In this document: positions 48,501-60,700 of the stretch, one piece after another
How the letters are laid out: each line of letters opens with the position of its first letter
Position numbering within the stretch: the first letter of the stretch is position 1
DNA from: Cardinalis cardinalis
Taxonomy: Eukaryota > Chordata > Aves > Passeriformes > Cardinalidae
DNA length: 64,000 nucleotides
Direction of reading: 5' to 3'
NCBI GenBank assembly: GCA_014549065.1
Contig: JACDOX010000009.1
Span: forward strand, 2,529,310-2,593,309
Position numbers and translations under genes: made by a program
Notes under the pieces: model-generated
What the model was told of the DNA's origin: nothing
What the model saw: only the letters and a program-made list of their open reading frames with translations
Database searches by the model: none

Positions 48501-50272
48501 AAAACACATAAAGATTAAATACCCATGAAAAAACATCCTGCCATGCAAATACAATAATTTTTGTGTCAGTACCATACAGCAACAATAAGCTCAGGCATGC
48601 ATGGGGCTGTAGAGGCATTCCTTCACACATCCCCTGCACCATGACTATTAAACTCTGGGCAATAGGGACATGTTTTAACATGAGGAAATAAAAGACCCTC
48701 AACACCCTACAGACAANTGAACTGGTGGAACACTCTGTAGTGCTCAGCCAGAGTAGGTGCTGTGGCCTATCACTTGAGTGACTGCTGTGGCTTTCACTGT
48801 CTAAGAACACCTTCAGCCATGGCCTAAAAACACAAAGACTGCTATGATTTTGAAAATAGAAAGGTCCCTGTTTAAGGAAAAAAAAAAGGATTCTGGCTGT
48901 AATCCTCAGCTGGGAGAAGTCTCTCCCTTTAGCTGAGAGCCAAGTGTAAGGAGGAATCCCCGAGAAAGGCCAGTGCATCCNGGGAAGTGATGGTTTTTCT
49001 GAACCCTGATAATGCATCTCCCTGCATTCTGACTAGGAGAAGCTGATTTGGATTTCTGAATTATTACCAGGCTGCAGAACATCTAACTGTTCCAGCATTG
49101 AATTCTTCCCTTGTGAGTAACTTCCTTGACTAATTTTTGTCTTGATAAAGAAACTGGCAAATTCTTTTATGAAATTTATTTTTTAAATTATGTTGCCTAT
49201 TGTTTTCACTGCCAGTGTTGCAAAGCATATCAAATTGGTATGACTAGCTGCTGATTTTTTCAAGTAAATTACTAGGTTCTATACTCAAAACTAACCAAGT
49301 CTGTCTGAAATATTCTATTTTAATGTATAATGATCTGCATGAAACTGGCAGGGGTTTCATCATTAAAGAAGTGATTTGAACATGAGTCAAGCCACCCTGT
49401 CGCACGATTTACATTTCCAAATAATTATTATTGTTGTGCATGAGGTGTCTCTCTACTATGGTTTCTAACTGCCAGAATAGGAAGTTTTTTGTATCAAAAT
49501 AGGACATTTTTGTACCAAATCAGGTGCTCATTTTCAAAGCCACTACAGTCCTGTGCCTTGAGGTTGTATCAAACACCATGCGCACTTCTAGGAACAGAGG
49601 AGAAGAGAAGTTTTAAAGCTCTATCACAAGTATAACAACTTATATAATCTATTCCTTAAAAAATAAAAAAACCCAAAAAATTAAGAATGACGCCCTGTCT
49701 CACTTCATTTAACAGCAATAGCACTGACTGCTGAATGGCAGCAATACAGGAATGACTGGGACATATAGAATGAGATTTTCCAAACTGAGAAAAGGCTTGG
49801 CATGGCTTAAGGCTCAATGCTCAACTCTTTAGGCAGAACAAATTTTTAGAATAAACAAAGTCTCTCAGTCTTGATTTTGGGTGCCCCAAAATAGATAATT
49901 TGAAATTTTATCTCTCCACATCCCTGTGCAATAAAATTTTTATATTGTCAAAGATCAAGAAATTGTTCAAGGCTCATGATAGGCACTTCATAAGGACCAT
50001 TTAACTTAAATATCAGATAAAATTAGGAAGCTCAGGTTTTCAGGAGAATCTATGCAAAATACATAGTGTAGTTTTTTTCTGTCCTTTGCCACACNGCTGA
50101 CCTGGCCATCTTGGCCTTGCTCAGCACTAGGTTGCAATTCCTGCAGCAAACTGTTGGTTCAGGTAGAAGTCAACAGCGTGGATGAACAGTTACTTGTCAC
50201 ATTACAATGGGAAGCACTGTCTTGGTTCACTGTTTTAAATTTTGAGGTTGCAAACTTTTTCAAGGATGAGTC
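45521..50272. other. Intergenic DNA upstream of VIM
   Basis: AT-rich with no supported gene. The longest open frames (47730-48092 plus; 48481-49017 minus, 178 codons) have no recognisable domain and include runs coded by T- or A-rich sequence. A weak exon-like interval at 46599-46636 is described under findings. Confidence 0.5.
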
Positions 50273-50304
50273 ATCCATCCATCCATCCATCCATCCATCC
50301 ATCC
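50273..50304 (+). repeat. (ATCC)8 microsatellite
   Basis: Eight perfect ATCC units. Confidence 0.97.
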
Positions 50305-53300
50305 TCTCTTTGAGAAAATCTAAAAGAAGTGCTTCTTGTATGCCATTAATGAACCCTGTCAGTTAAACACTTACTACTTCTTTTTGGCCAAGTTTCTTCA
50401 GCTCAAACTGCTCAAAGAGCTTCTCTAGCCAAAAAACAATTAAATCTGAGAAGTGATTTCATTCTTTTCTCTCCCCCAGTTCCATCACTTACACAAAGCA
50501 TAAATAGCATAATGTTTTCTTGCCATGATATACCAGGAAATGATGATCTTTCTGAGGAAGAGGCAGGACACAGCAATGGAATCGTTAATTTCATGCAGCA
50601 ATTGTTCCATTCTTCCTTTGAGATGCCCAGGACAAGCAGAGCAGTACTCGCTCCTTGAAGGCCAAGTTTTTAGTGGATTCCTCAGTCCAAGTTCTTGTGC
50701 CAAATCCTGGGTTCCAATGAGACTCATAAACTGAGCATACATTGTGTTAGCCATTCTGGGATTAATTAGCTCCTTTCAAAGGGAAGAGACGGTGCTGCAC
50801 ACANCCCAAAGCTGAGAAGACTGAGTTTCTAAAAAGATATTCTTTTTTTGCATGCCAGCTCTATGCCTAATTTTCAAGCATAAATATACTCTGTCCTGTT
50901 GGGATTAAGGAGGGAAGATGATCCAGATTTAAGATGCATAATATATTGTGGGCCATAAGGAATTGAGTGCAAAATTAGTTAAATACAGAAGAGATGATAC
51001 ATATGGCTGGAGAAGGAAGAGAGCAAATGTCTGGAAAAGTAGAGGTGTCCATCTCGTTTCAGATGGAACAGTGTCCTGTTTCCCAATACAAAGCCAATTC
51101 ACCATCTACCTGAAATTTTCCTTAGGAATTTTGTCTTGTGTATCGTCCAATACAGATACTAGGTGGGAGAGAGCATGTGTAGGATGACAGGAGAAAGGAC
51201 CTGACAACTATTCAGGAGCTTTTTAGATGTTTCAGTTCTGCTAACTCAGACTTTTGCCAGTGTTTGTAGCTGTTTATTTGACATGGATCAGGCATTTTTA
51301 TAAACGCCATGACAGAATTTACCAGCCTACCATATAAGTCCAGCACGTCAGGATGAAAGAACATACAGGTCAGATGTCAGGATATTTCAAAGGGAGAGGC
51401 ATGGTTTTACCTGAATATGGTAATGCCACTGACCTGCAATTGTATTCTGAAAACAATCAACTTCTGTCATATCAAGGGGAATCTTGAGAGCTATCCCACA
51501 GAGGAAGGACACAATACTATTCTACTANAATATACATGAAGCCTGGACTGCCAATGACAATGTGAATTATTCACAGATTAGGTTAATTAATTACTTGAGT
51601 TTAATATTGTTAGGTTTTGACCAACAGTGTCCTATACTGTTCGAGATGAGTGCTACATCTGATGTGGCACCAAAATTGTGATAAAATCATCCTCAGGGAC
51701 TTCATCTGACACACAGGGTTCCCAGTGGACAATTCCAACAATTGCATTTTTCTGTTNCTTTATGTGAAACATATTTGCTGGAGTTTTAGTAAGCCCAACT
51801 CCCTACCGCTGAATTTTGACACTGCCAGTCCATTCTGGCATTTGTCTTATGCAAGAAGATTTCTCTTCTTCAGAAATAACTATTTTAGGCTTCCTTGGCC
51901 CTTTTTGGCTAGGCTTTTTGGGGCTTCTCTCTCCAAGCTCTCTTGGCAAAAATAACATTTAAATTTCACAGTCCTTTTTCTAAAAAAATTTGTTTCAACT
52001 TTAGAGAAACCTAAAGCTTTTGTTCTTAGTTGAGGCAAAGAGGAAAGGGGAACGGGCCCCAAAAGCAGCCAAAAATTACACTGTTATATTTTTCCTAGAT
52101 TTCTTTCATATTAACTTTTCAATTTTTCCTTTATTTCAGTTTATCCTTACAAAATCTTAGAACTTCTTCAACTCTCTTGTCTTATTACAGACTATTTTCC
52201 AAGAGACTTTTGGGTAGATATTATATTGGTGTGTTTGACAGGTATCTGTAGACATTTCCAATGCCAGAAGGAGAATATCTTAAGTACGGTAACTTTTGCA
52301 ATTGCAATCCATAACTGATATCAAATANTTTTATATTAGTTTTTAAGTAACTCATTTGCAAATGCTAGCAATAGAACCAGGGTGGAAGACATCTCTGTGC
52401 TGCCTAGGCACCAAGTGCTTGGCTTCTNGGGCAGGTCTTACAGTACTCACTGTATGAAATTTTGGTTTAATCTAATCTGAAGGTTGCTCAGGAGGGGCAC
52501 AGTTAAAGCTCTGCTTTGGCTGCACTAAAGGGTTTCTTTCTCTCTGGAGAAAATACCCTTCTGCTGAAATGCTACCACCATGGCAGATCTCATTTTCTGT
52601 GCTAACTAATGCTACTNGTAGTCAGAGATTAGACTCACCACATGGACTGAATAAAAAAAAAAAAAAAAACACCAACAGTTTGGGCAGGGGCTGAACTCCT
52701 TAAAAGACAAAACTGCAGTCTACAAAAGCTGTAGGTGGTACTAGATGGCCTTGTGATCAGAAGGTGTGACCAACACTGACATACAGCTACAAGTCTTTTT
52801 CAGTTTGCACAGTGTAAGTTGTGCAAATCATACGGGGATACCGGAGGTGAAAATTCTTGCCTTAAGCAAGAAGTGAAGAGGCATATCCAGGCTCACTGAC
52901 TGCACTTTCTTTCTTTCCCTCACCTCCCCTCCCCTCCCTTTGAGAGAGCAGCAGGCACCACATCATTTCCTCCTGCCCTTGCAGGAGGGAACTGGGATCT
53001 CCCACGCCATTACCTCATCCTGAACTGATCCCCCTTAACAAATGCCTGGCTCCGTGCCTGCTGTCGCCCTTCAAAGGTCTCAGTCAAAACGCATTCATTG
53101 CACCAGCAACCTTTTGCCTGACTGCAGGGGCCTTAAAGAGCTCTGTTTTGTTCAATCCAGTGAATACATAGTTTTTTATATAATTTTTTTTTGTCAAGCA
53201 CTGGAATGTGTAAGTTCAAGAAAGTCAATAACATAATGTAAACATATGCCTCTCATCCAGCCTGAGTAACCACTGCAGGCCAAATGTAACAAACAAGACA

Positions 53301-56300
53301 GATTTATTTAGATTTAAATGCATTTAAACCAGAAAAGTAAAGATTTNATTAGAGAAGCAATGTCTTTTTATTCCTTACTCCTTACAGAGTATATACCTAG
53401 CCCCAAAACCTGAAAATCAAATCCTGAAATTGAGCTATTATTGTATTTTAAAAGCAAAAAGTTAAAANTGTTTGTGTCTGATCACTCTTCCAAATAATTT
53501 CAGCTACATAAATTTTCTTGGTATAGAGTTCTTAGAAAATGCATTGAGAGAGGCTGACAAACCTGGTTTGATGTGGTTTTCCTTTCNAGTCTTGCAGATG
53601 TGTCGCATTATAAATGAAAATCATAGGCTTCCTTAGCCATACAGGCACATACTTCCTGGAAGCACCGCCTCTGTGATCGACAGCTACTTTTACTGAGCAG
53701 CACTTCAGCAGAAATCAGCTCTGATAAATACCCTTCTGAAACATAACATCCGATAAAGATTGACTTTGATAAACTGCAAAAGGTTTTCAGTTTTATTAGT
53801 AACCTACTGGGCCAATGGTTATGGAAACAATAATTGATGCCATATGTTCTCAGGGATTTTTTTCAATTCACTGGTTGCATTGCAAGGGTATGACATGCCT
53901 CACATTCTTTCCTGGCCACAGTGATTTCTTACCCAGAATATGAGCTTCCCTTCCAGACAGCAGAGATGTTAATATACTCTTCCTGATCCTCACTTGGGTG
54001 TTTAGTAGGTTATATTGGACCTTTGGAGAAAAGAAGCATTTTTTGTTATTCAGCCATCAACATTGACATTTGCTTGTATGACNTTTTGGCTGATCACTGT
54101 GAAGGCACTTTTAAACATGCAGTGTACAAGCAGAGGGAGGTTTTCCCTGTTCTCTCTCCATTTTTTCAATATAGAGATAATGCTCACAAACACTTCCCAG
54201 CTTCAAGTCCACTACCTTTCATCACCCAGGGGTTACATTCATGGCCTGGACAAAGCCCAGTGTCAGGCACTGCAGACTGGCAGCCTCCTGTCACAGCTGG
54301 AGGTGAGCAGAGGCCCTGCTGGCTCTGCTCTGCTGCAAAGGGGAGGGCAGGGAGGAGACTCGTACATGTAACTGCTTATNGAGTTTTGTGTGCATTTTTT
54401 GAATTATAGAAACAGAGCAGTGAAAATCTTTTCTTCTCACTTTGAGGGCAAGATTACACGGTCCAGTCATATTTTGTTTTTCAGTTGCCAAGTACAATGC
54501 AGAATCTTAAGGAAGGGGGCATGTTTCTGTGACGTTCTTTTGCACCATTACTAATTGTAACATTTTTAGCAATTCTAAAGCATTTTAAGAGAAAATATTG
54601 CAGTGGTTTCTTGTTCCTCTAACCACATGTAGCTGTTTCACTACATGTTTGTTGTATTACCAAGGCAACAATTTCAGACCTGGCATGATTATCTGTATCA
54701 TACCACCCATCAGAGATGTGGGCAAACTCCAGAAACTTCTGCATTGAGGAAATGATGCTGGTTGGTAAGAGGCAGGAGTTTTCAAAGCTGTCTCAGTGAA
54801 AATGCTGATATCACATGCTTATGTCAACAGCTTTAAAAATATCATTAAAAGATCAGTTTGCTTGAAATATATATTTACTATAAATATATTAGAGTCAAGA
54901 AAATAGCTGTTTCATCAGTGCATTATCATAGTTCTATAGATGTGCCCACTTAGAATAAATTAACATCATTTTAGAAAAGCCTTTCATTTGTTATTTAAAG
55001 CCAACTTTATTGTGGAGCCATAATTGATACATGAAACAGCCCATACTTGTTTCCTAAAAAATGCAGAGTCCAGAGTTGGACTTTGGACTTCAACTCTGCT
55101 ATTAATCCCCTCTGTTAATAAAATTTAATGTTCATGGACTTTTACAGGAATCCTATCCATCCTATATGCATGGATGTAAAGAGTAAAAAGGAGGTGTCAC
55201 AATATCCAAATTTCAGTAAGTCAGAGATCCAGTTGGGAAATTTTGCAGATATGTGGCTGCTTTGGGGTCACAAGACAAACTTTGAGCAACATCTAGCTCA
55301 CCCCATGACAATGACAGCACATGTTAGCAAGATTTTCTGAGTGAAGTATGAACAATTGCTTTCACAGGGCTCACCCTATCTCTGCCATCATTCCGGGTTT
55401 TCCTCTGAGAAGCAAGATATGAGTGGCCATGGATCTCAGCACTTCTGAGCCATTGCTCCCGTCTGAAATAAGCAGCATGCCTTAAATACTATTATCTAAG
55501 TTTGGATCCAGAAAGTATGGTTATTATTATGTTGACTTTACATTTTTTAAGTGAAGAACTTACTACAAGTAACTGCTTCTAGATTCCCTGTTTTCATTTT
55601 GGTTCTTTTTGCAGCTGTCAATTAAGAAATAGAACCAGGTTTGGGCAGACAGTTATACAGAATTATAAAAGTGACTACTGCCAGTTAAAAAATGAGCACT
55701 AGGGAAGTTTTGGTGTTTCCCATTCTTTACAAGAGGAAACCAGTAAAATCCCAATCTAGTTTATTAATTTCTTTGTTGCCAGAGTGGAGGCATGTTGATC
55801 ATATTCTCCAGTTTACTACACTGGAAGAGGAAGTAGGTGGAGGATTTCCCCTGAGCTGGGAATGTTCTACTGCCACCAACAAGCACTGCAGAGACATCTC
55901 TGCTGCTTTTTCCATCTGACTCCACTTTTCCTATGTATGAATGGCAAAAATACCTTGGAGTCAGGGAAAGGAGAAGGAAAAACAGGTCTCAGCCCTGCCT
56001 TCCTGTGTGATATTAATCACTCCAGGTACTGGGCAGCTCCAAANAAATGAACTGTTTCTGGCCCACTACAGCTCTCACTCATCACAGTATCTAGCATTGC
56101 TGTCATCTGTAGCTTATGGGAACAGTAAGACAAGAAACTCAATCTCATTCATCAGCTTTACTGATTTCAATAGTCTAAAAGTTGCTTTTTTAAAATTTTC
56201 ATCTTGCATCTATATTTTGAAGGAGTTCTACTAAAGTGTATCTTAGCTGGTAACAACCTTGCTCTTTGTAACCCATCTTCAGCATCTTGATAAATTTTCT

Positions 56301-57056
56301 TCAAGGCCTTCAGCATCTTTGTCCCATGACTCTTTTCTTGAGCAAGCACATTTCTAGTTTTGTTGTGCCATGCGATTTCATTTTCTCAGTTCTCCATCAA
56401 CCACCAATGCAGGAAACCTGCATGCAGCTGGTTGCAATGCCTGCTTCACTCCTCTGGTGTCTCAGCTGCTGCACTTCCTTTCATCTGACATAGACTTGGA
56501 CTTGTTTTAGTCACCTTCATGGCTGACAAATAAAGGAGCAGCCCCAGACTCTGATAATGAAGACCTACAAATGCATGACAGGTGAATGACAGCACTGTTT
56601 TGAAAAAACTGGCAAGGACTGATATTTTACTGTGAAATTTTGTTTCTAATTCCACTGTTCTCCATCCTGTATTTTGGAGGAGTGCATTGAAAGGCAGATT
56701 TACCACTTTTTTGCCCTCCAGTTTCAGCTAAAAATTCTTCCCTCGTGGTAAGTCAAGAGGTGGGAGCTACTATGACATGCTGTATGAGGCAGCTTCTAAG
56801 GAAAAAAGAACTATTCNTCAAACCCACCTTGTTTTTGACAGGTTTCTTACAACAATATAATTAAATCAAGAAACTAGTGGGGAAACATGTTCAGGTTTGG
56901 TTTGGCTGATGTTTCAATTTTTTTTTTTTCTGTTTCATCTTCACTTTACAATCTGAATCTGCAAACTGAGGCATAGGTGAGTGCTTGGCTGTGGTGGGTC
57001 ACCCATGTGACAGTCTGATGCATTTACTTTGGTTGATATATATACACATGCATCGC
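50305..57056. other. Intergenic DNA between VIM and TRDMT1
   Basis: AT-rich with a poly-A run at about 52652-52668. No gene or mobile element recognised. Confidence 0.5.
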
Positions 57057-57127
57057 ACGCACACACACACACACACACATATACATACATACATATATAT
57101 ACACACACATATATATACATATATATA
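57057..57127 (+). repeat. Compound (CA)n/(TA)n/(CATA)n microsatellite
   Basis: A CACACA run passing into CATA and TATATA runs, about 150 bp upstream of the TRDMT1 CpG island. Confidence 0.95.
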
Positions 57128-57610
57128 CAAACTATTTGTTTACAAAACCGGACACTTTGTGGGGCAACAACGTCATTGAGTAGTCTCTTCCTTCTCAGTT
57201 TAGCAAGAAGTGTTGGGGCGAATAAGAGCAGTTTCATCAGTTATTTCCTTCTTTCCTGTGCGGGCTTGGAAAGGACTTCTCGAAAACGAGCCCGCACACA
57301 TATCCCCCCTCATGAGGAGCAGNCCCGCGGCCACCCCGCGCAGCCACTCTCCGCCCGAGCCGCCCGCACCGGTGCGGCCTGACCGACCCCCCAGGGGGTC
57401 ATGGCGGGCAGCGGGTCCTTCTCCCGCCCCCTCACTGCCAGGAGGGCGCAGGTGGCGGAGCCGCCCCACCGCGGAGCCGATCCNGCCCGTGGTTTCCCGA
57501 GCGACCACCAAGCCCAGGCTGCCGCCGCCAGCGCTGCCGCCGCTCCGGGGCGGCGCAGGCCGGGGCGGGCGGGGGGAACGAAAGAGCGGCGGAACGGGCG
57601 GGCGGCGCTC

Positions 57611-57636
57611 GGGGAGGCGCCGGGCGGGCCGGCGGG
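57611..57636 (+). promoter_or_regulatory. Potential G-quadruplex just upstream of TRDMT1 ATG
   Basis: Four G-runs (GGGG, GGG, GGG, GGG) with loops of 7, 1 and 5 bases end seven bases before the ATG, so they probably lie in the 5' UTR. Structure formation is not shown. Confidence 0.45.
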
Positions 57637-57642
57637 CCGAGC

Positions 57643-57706
57643 ATGGCGGCGCTGCGNGTGCTGGAGCTGTACAGCGGCATCGGGGGCATGCACCAGGCCC
57701 TCAGAG
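57643..57706 (+). CDS. TRDMT1: TRDMT1 (DNMT2) first coding exon
   Basis: ATG at 57643 opens MAALRVLELYSGIGGMHQALR followed by one base of a split codon, and the donor is G/GTACCG. TRDMT1 is the C5-cytosine methyltransferase that modifies C38 of tRNA-Asp and some other tRNAs. It has the fold of DNA methyltransferases but acts mainly on tRNA. This exon holds motif I, the S-adenosylmethionine-binding loop, visible as LELYSGIGG. The catalytic PPC motif and target-recognition region are encoded by later exons, which I could not find before the right edge, so only 21 codons plus one base are present. The N at 57657 is in a CGN arginine codon. Position beside VIM and transcription away from it agree with known amniote synteny. 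An ATG start within a CpG island supports the 5' end. Confidence 0.92.
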
Positions 57707-60700
57707 GTACCGGCGCGTCCCGCGGGGCTCCGTGCTGCCCGCCCCGCCCTCGGGGGCTCCGTGCTGCCCGCTCCGCCCGGGACATCCCGCCCTCGGGGGC
57801 TCCGGCTCCTCCGGGGGGGCAGTGCAGGGTGCCCCTCTGCTCGATGGGGCGGGCGAAGGTGGCCCCTTTTCTCCCATAGCCCCTTCGCCAGCCCGGCGTG
57901 TGGCNCCAGGAGCACGTTGGGACAGAAATTAGGGATCACTGCTCCTTGTTTGGCCCAACCAGCTGCTTCTGNAGAGGCCGTGATTTTGTTTGTTCCTATG
58001 TGCTCTGTGTAATACAGAGGCACCCCTGCTGCNGATGGGATGGGGATCACTGGGATGCCCAGGATGATAACACCNCACGAGCCAGGGTTTCCCACTGGCA
58101 TGCACGTGGACTTGGTTTTTGTAGGCCGTAGTTAGGTGAACAGCTGAGCCATGTTCCAATATGAAGGAGCCTGACCATCTGAGGCTGGTGTAATGTTTTA
58201 TAAACATGAAAGGAAATGTGGAATTTGAGCTGGTGTAGAGGGTTCACACCAGCCCATGTTCCCAGGTGAGTTTTTGATCAGGCACAATGAACTCTGGAGC
58301 TCAATTTGCTGAATTGTTAAGGCACGGTCTGGGTGACCTTCAGGAAGTCTTGTAGACTCTCTGTGAATTGGCTTCCCCAAATTAAAAATTGAGTTTGGGC
58401 TATTGATTTCTGTTGTAAAGTACCCTGGACCTTATTACTTTGAAGTCCATGTTTCAACACACATTAGTATAACTTATGATAATCACCATAATAATTTTAA
58501 CTGTAGCTACAACCCTTCACATCTTTCAGTCTTCAGGAGCATTTGCAAAGAGGGCATTGTCATAAAAACATCAGGTGGAAACTTGCCTTATCTTGCTATT
58601 TTTCCAGGGAGCTNTGAAATATTAAGAATATGCTTACAGAGTGAAATCTGTTTAGCATCATTTATTTACTTAAAACACACNAAGAGTTGTCAGAGTGGGA
58701 TTTTTTCTGCTGTCTTTTTTTTTGCTTGAATGTGTCTAAGTGCTTTATTTATGAACATAAATATATAAAATATATTTTAATATATTTATTATGTATGTAT
58801 AAATACACAACAAAATAGGTTCCTACATTGTTCATAACTACCTGTTTTGAGGATGTATTTTCCTTATTTCCAGAGACATTCTTAGAATATTAAGAGACAA
58901 GTATAGCTTTGTCTGGAACTGCACATTTTGGAGCTTTTGTNGAATGAAAACAGTGTTTTCTGCCTTGTGTATAGTCTACACACTAATGATAACATGCTGC
59001 TTTTCTGGTAATCAGATTCCTGAAGCATTGGCAAGCTATCCATGTTTGTTGTATTGTAGACAATTTCCATATTTCCCACTTTCCATAGAAAGTGGATTGG
59101 TTCTGGAAAGTTAGCCTACACCATGCTTCCTTCACTCTTTACTNAATTATTTAGCTGTGTTCTTGCCATAATAAAGTATGTCTTGGGGCAGTTCAGTAGT
59201 GTGCTGCAATGTTTAGTAGATTATAATGCTAGATGTGATGTCCTGTGAGTTTCCACCTGTGAAAACATCACTTGCAACTCAGTAAATACTCAGAAGGGTG
59301 GGAATGCCTCATTAGATTATCNGAAGACTGTAAACCTTCATCCAAAAGATACACAGAATTAGTGATGCCCCAGTGGATACTTACTACAAATATGAAGCCT
59401 TGAAATCATGTCACCTAATGGTGTAGTTTGGAGACTGAAGGACTTAACTACAGCCCTTGTATTATTTCCTGAAAAGGTGAATTTACTTCCATGTTTTCTG
59501 TTTCTGAACTTGCTGAACACAACTGATTCAATGTCAGTCTTTGGTGTAATTTCTGTTCTTATGGATTTGCATTTGACTGAGGAAATTGCAATAGGTATGG
59601 ACAGTGATACTGAGATTTTTCTGTAATGGTATCAGCCAAAGCAGATAAAGGGACTGTAAGTAAGGACATTTAATTTATTATTTGTGTGAATTACCCTGAT
59701 TAGTTCAAAATGGTCAGGTACCAATTGAAATTTGCAAATTGAATANACACAAAGCTGTTTGCATTACAGGTGGTATAATATTTTTCAATCTGGGTGCTTG
59801 TGTTTCTGGGAAGCAAATGGGAGTTCAGCCCATAAGCATTTTGTTGTCTCAGGAAAGGTTCCAAACCATACACTTCTAGATGAAAATCTTGTTTAGAGTC
59901 TTGTTAAAAGTAACAGTCAGGCAATTTGATTAANAGGTGTCCTACAAAATTTGCACTAAGTATTTAATAACAGGTTATTATATAAAACTGTTTTTGATGG
60001 ATTGGATTTCATTTGGGAGCAGAGATATACTTGGGCATTTGATAATTTCTGCTGGTTTTTGAAGTCCTTTGGACATCTGGATTCAGTTTTCTTACATAGT
60101 TTATGAAGGAACAAAGTCAAGGGGCATTGAAGTGTTTGCTTTTATGTGCAAATAAAACAGAAAAGAAGTGAATGTTCCTCTGTAAGTGCTTTAATAATGT
60201 GTTTCTTACATGTTTTTGGCCTATATGTGTTCATGAAACTGTGCTGTTTGAAAAGGTCTCTGATCCTATCCTCCATTTAGCCAGTGGCAGATTGTTCAGC
60301 ATCTTCTTTTAAATTGTGTATAGAAATATTAGAAGGGTTGTAGGGTTTTTTTCCATATAAATATGAAGTTTGAAACAAAGGCCTCCATTGTTCCAGTGCT
60401 TCCATAAGCCAGATGCACAACAAATGAGGATTATGTATAATAATATATTATCTTAGTATGGTTTCTAGTGGATCTGTAAGCCAAGAAGAATAATAGGAAT
60501 ATGTAGAAAACGGAGGGTGTGTGTGGTATTTCAGTGGCAGCATCCTGGGAAAGCCTTGTTCTACAGAAGGGATTCTGCAGTTCTTGCAGGCTAGTTCCTG
60601 GCCGTGTAATGGGGTCAGTTATGGTTGACTCAGCTGGTCCAACTTTCTACTTTTCTGTGAAATTGTTTCTGCCAGTGTTTCAATTGGCAAATAGGTATTT

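Larger units (their letters stand above)
57280..57910. promoter_or_regulatory. TRDMT1 CpG island and promoter region
   Basis: An abrupt change from AT-rich DNA to CpG-dense sequence with many CCGCCC/GGGCGG words, spanning the first coding exon. No TATA box is evident close to the start codon, which would suit a housekeeping promoter. The transcription start is not placed. Confidence 0.85.

Noticed and set aside
48481..49017. 178-codon open frame on the minus strand
   Set aside because: No recognisable domain, hydrophobic runs come from T-rich sequence, two N codons are read through, and an open frame of this length is expected about once by chance in 64 kb of six-frame AT-rich DNA.
57310..58101. 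Long minus-strand frame (263 codons) across the TRDMT1 promoter
   Set aside because: A GC-rich CpG island lacks stop codons; composition is Arg/Pro/Gly-rich with no domain, and it opposes the real TRDMT1 exon.
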